Shown here piece after piece: positions 63,901 through 64,000 of a stretch of 64,000 nt of DNA. A program made the position numbers and the translations under genes. Under the pieces are notes generated by a model, which saw nothing but the letters and a program-made list of their open reading frames with translations, had not been told where the DNA came from and made no database searches. The stretch is from Anticarsia gemmatalis (taxonomy: Eukaryota; Arthropoda; Insecta; Lepidoptera; Erebidae), in contig NC_134755.1 in the NCBI RefSeq assembly GCF_050436995.1, positions 7,565,001 through 7,629,000 on the forward strand. The letters run 5' to 3'. Numbering within the stretch: the first letter of the stretch is position 1; every line of letters starts with the position of its first letter.

Positions 63901-64000
63901 AAAAGTACAAGTATTTTTGAACTAATCTCCAACGTAGTAATAAAACCTACCGGTACTTCAGGTTCAGGTTGCGGGGAGGGCGGCGGAGGTGGCAGCGGTG
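60945..64000 (-). CDS. Large protein with three diverged papain-like-fold domains (5' end outside window)
   Basis: I do not recognise a named gene. Exons in phase: one ending at 63951 (runs off the window, proline-rich), 63786-63700, 63636-63181, 63071-62809 and 62652-60945 (TAA), giving 853 residues visible. Three tandem copies of one domain can be read. Domain 1 (63411 to about 62640) starts RGSSALSD, has TWTSSIV and LYYLFD, and ends FLRFRSLHDLV. Domain 2 (62399-61872) starts EGTTALSD, has KSCHFVSL, RTWSQVM and YYHLFD, and ends LYRSLDALI. Domain 3 (61565-61014) starts WGTIHPLDKRF, has GKQYVATS, SAWTGGFLD and YFMFD, and ends MLKCESLNRLI. The pattern resembles papain-like cysteine-protease domains of the type seen in some deubiquitinases. 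At the presumed nucleophile only domain 2 has Cys (Leu and Tyr in the others). The expected His after 'FD' is absent in all three, so it is probably not an enzyme. The TAA overlaps an AATAAA. Confidence 0.7.

Noticed and set aside
1..64000. CRISPR arrays, operons, bacterial or viral genomes
   Set aside because: No evenly spaced repeats, no ribosome-binding sites and no gene clusters without introns; the window is animal nuclear DNA.

Overview
The window is nuclear DNA from an insect, almost certainly a moth or butterfly. The grounds are A+T-rich non-coding DNA, short exons with GT-AG introns, animal gene families, and several interspersed repeats and tRNA-derived SINEs typical of Lepidoptera. 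There are no prokaryotic features. All gene models were built by hand from splice signals, reading-frame phase and remembered family members; no search was run.

Layout. Positions 1-27048 hold no gene I can support: only repeats (a long foldback element at 16878-17349, two copies of one interspersed element at 8952 and 18971, a CAAA microsatellite) and unassigned DNA with a few G+C-rich patches. Six protein genes follow. (1) Minus 27049-29302: a malate-dehydrogenase-like gene of the MDH1B type, probably not catalytic, with its N-terminal exons not found. (2) Plus 30240-43317: a RUN and FYVE domain gene (RUFY) with two alternative first exons and two homologous alternative exons downstream, one of which ends a short FYVE-less isoform. 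(3) Minus 45095-48322: a secreted serine carboxypeptidase (SCPEP1-like) with a complete Ser-Asp-His triad. (4) Minus 48980-50529: a secreted acidic/proline-tyrosine-rich protein of unknown role. (5) Plus 52681-55846: PDCD2-like (Drosophila trus). (6) Plus 58293-58793: the single-exon Hsp90 co-chaperone p23. A seventh gene, minus 60945 to beyond 64000, encodes a large protein with three diverged tandem copies of a domain that looks like a degenerate papain-like fold.

How they relate. These are ordinary neighbouring animal genes, not an operon. MDH1B and RUFY are divergent and may share a control region of about 0.9 kb. RUFY and SCPEP1 converge, as do p23 and the triple-domain gene. The functions do not obviously form one pathway: endosomal trafficking, ribosome/protein maturation, Hsp90 chaperoning and lysosomal or secreted proteolysis. 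The most unusual items are the triple-domain pseudo-protease-like gene and the RUFY exon switch.
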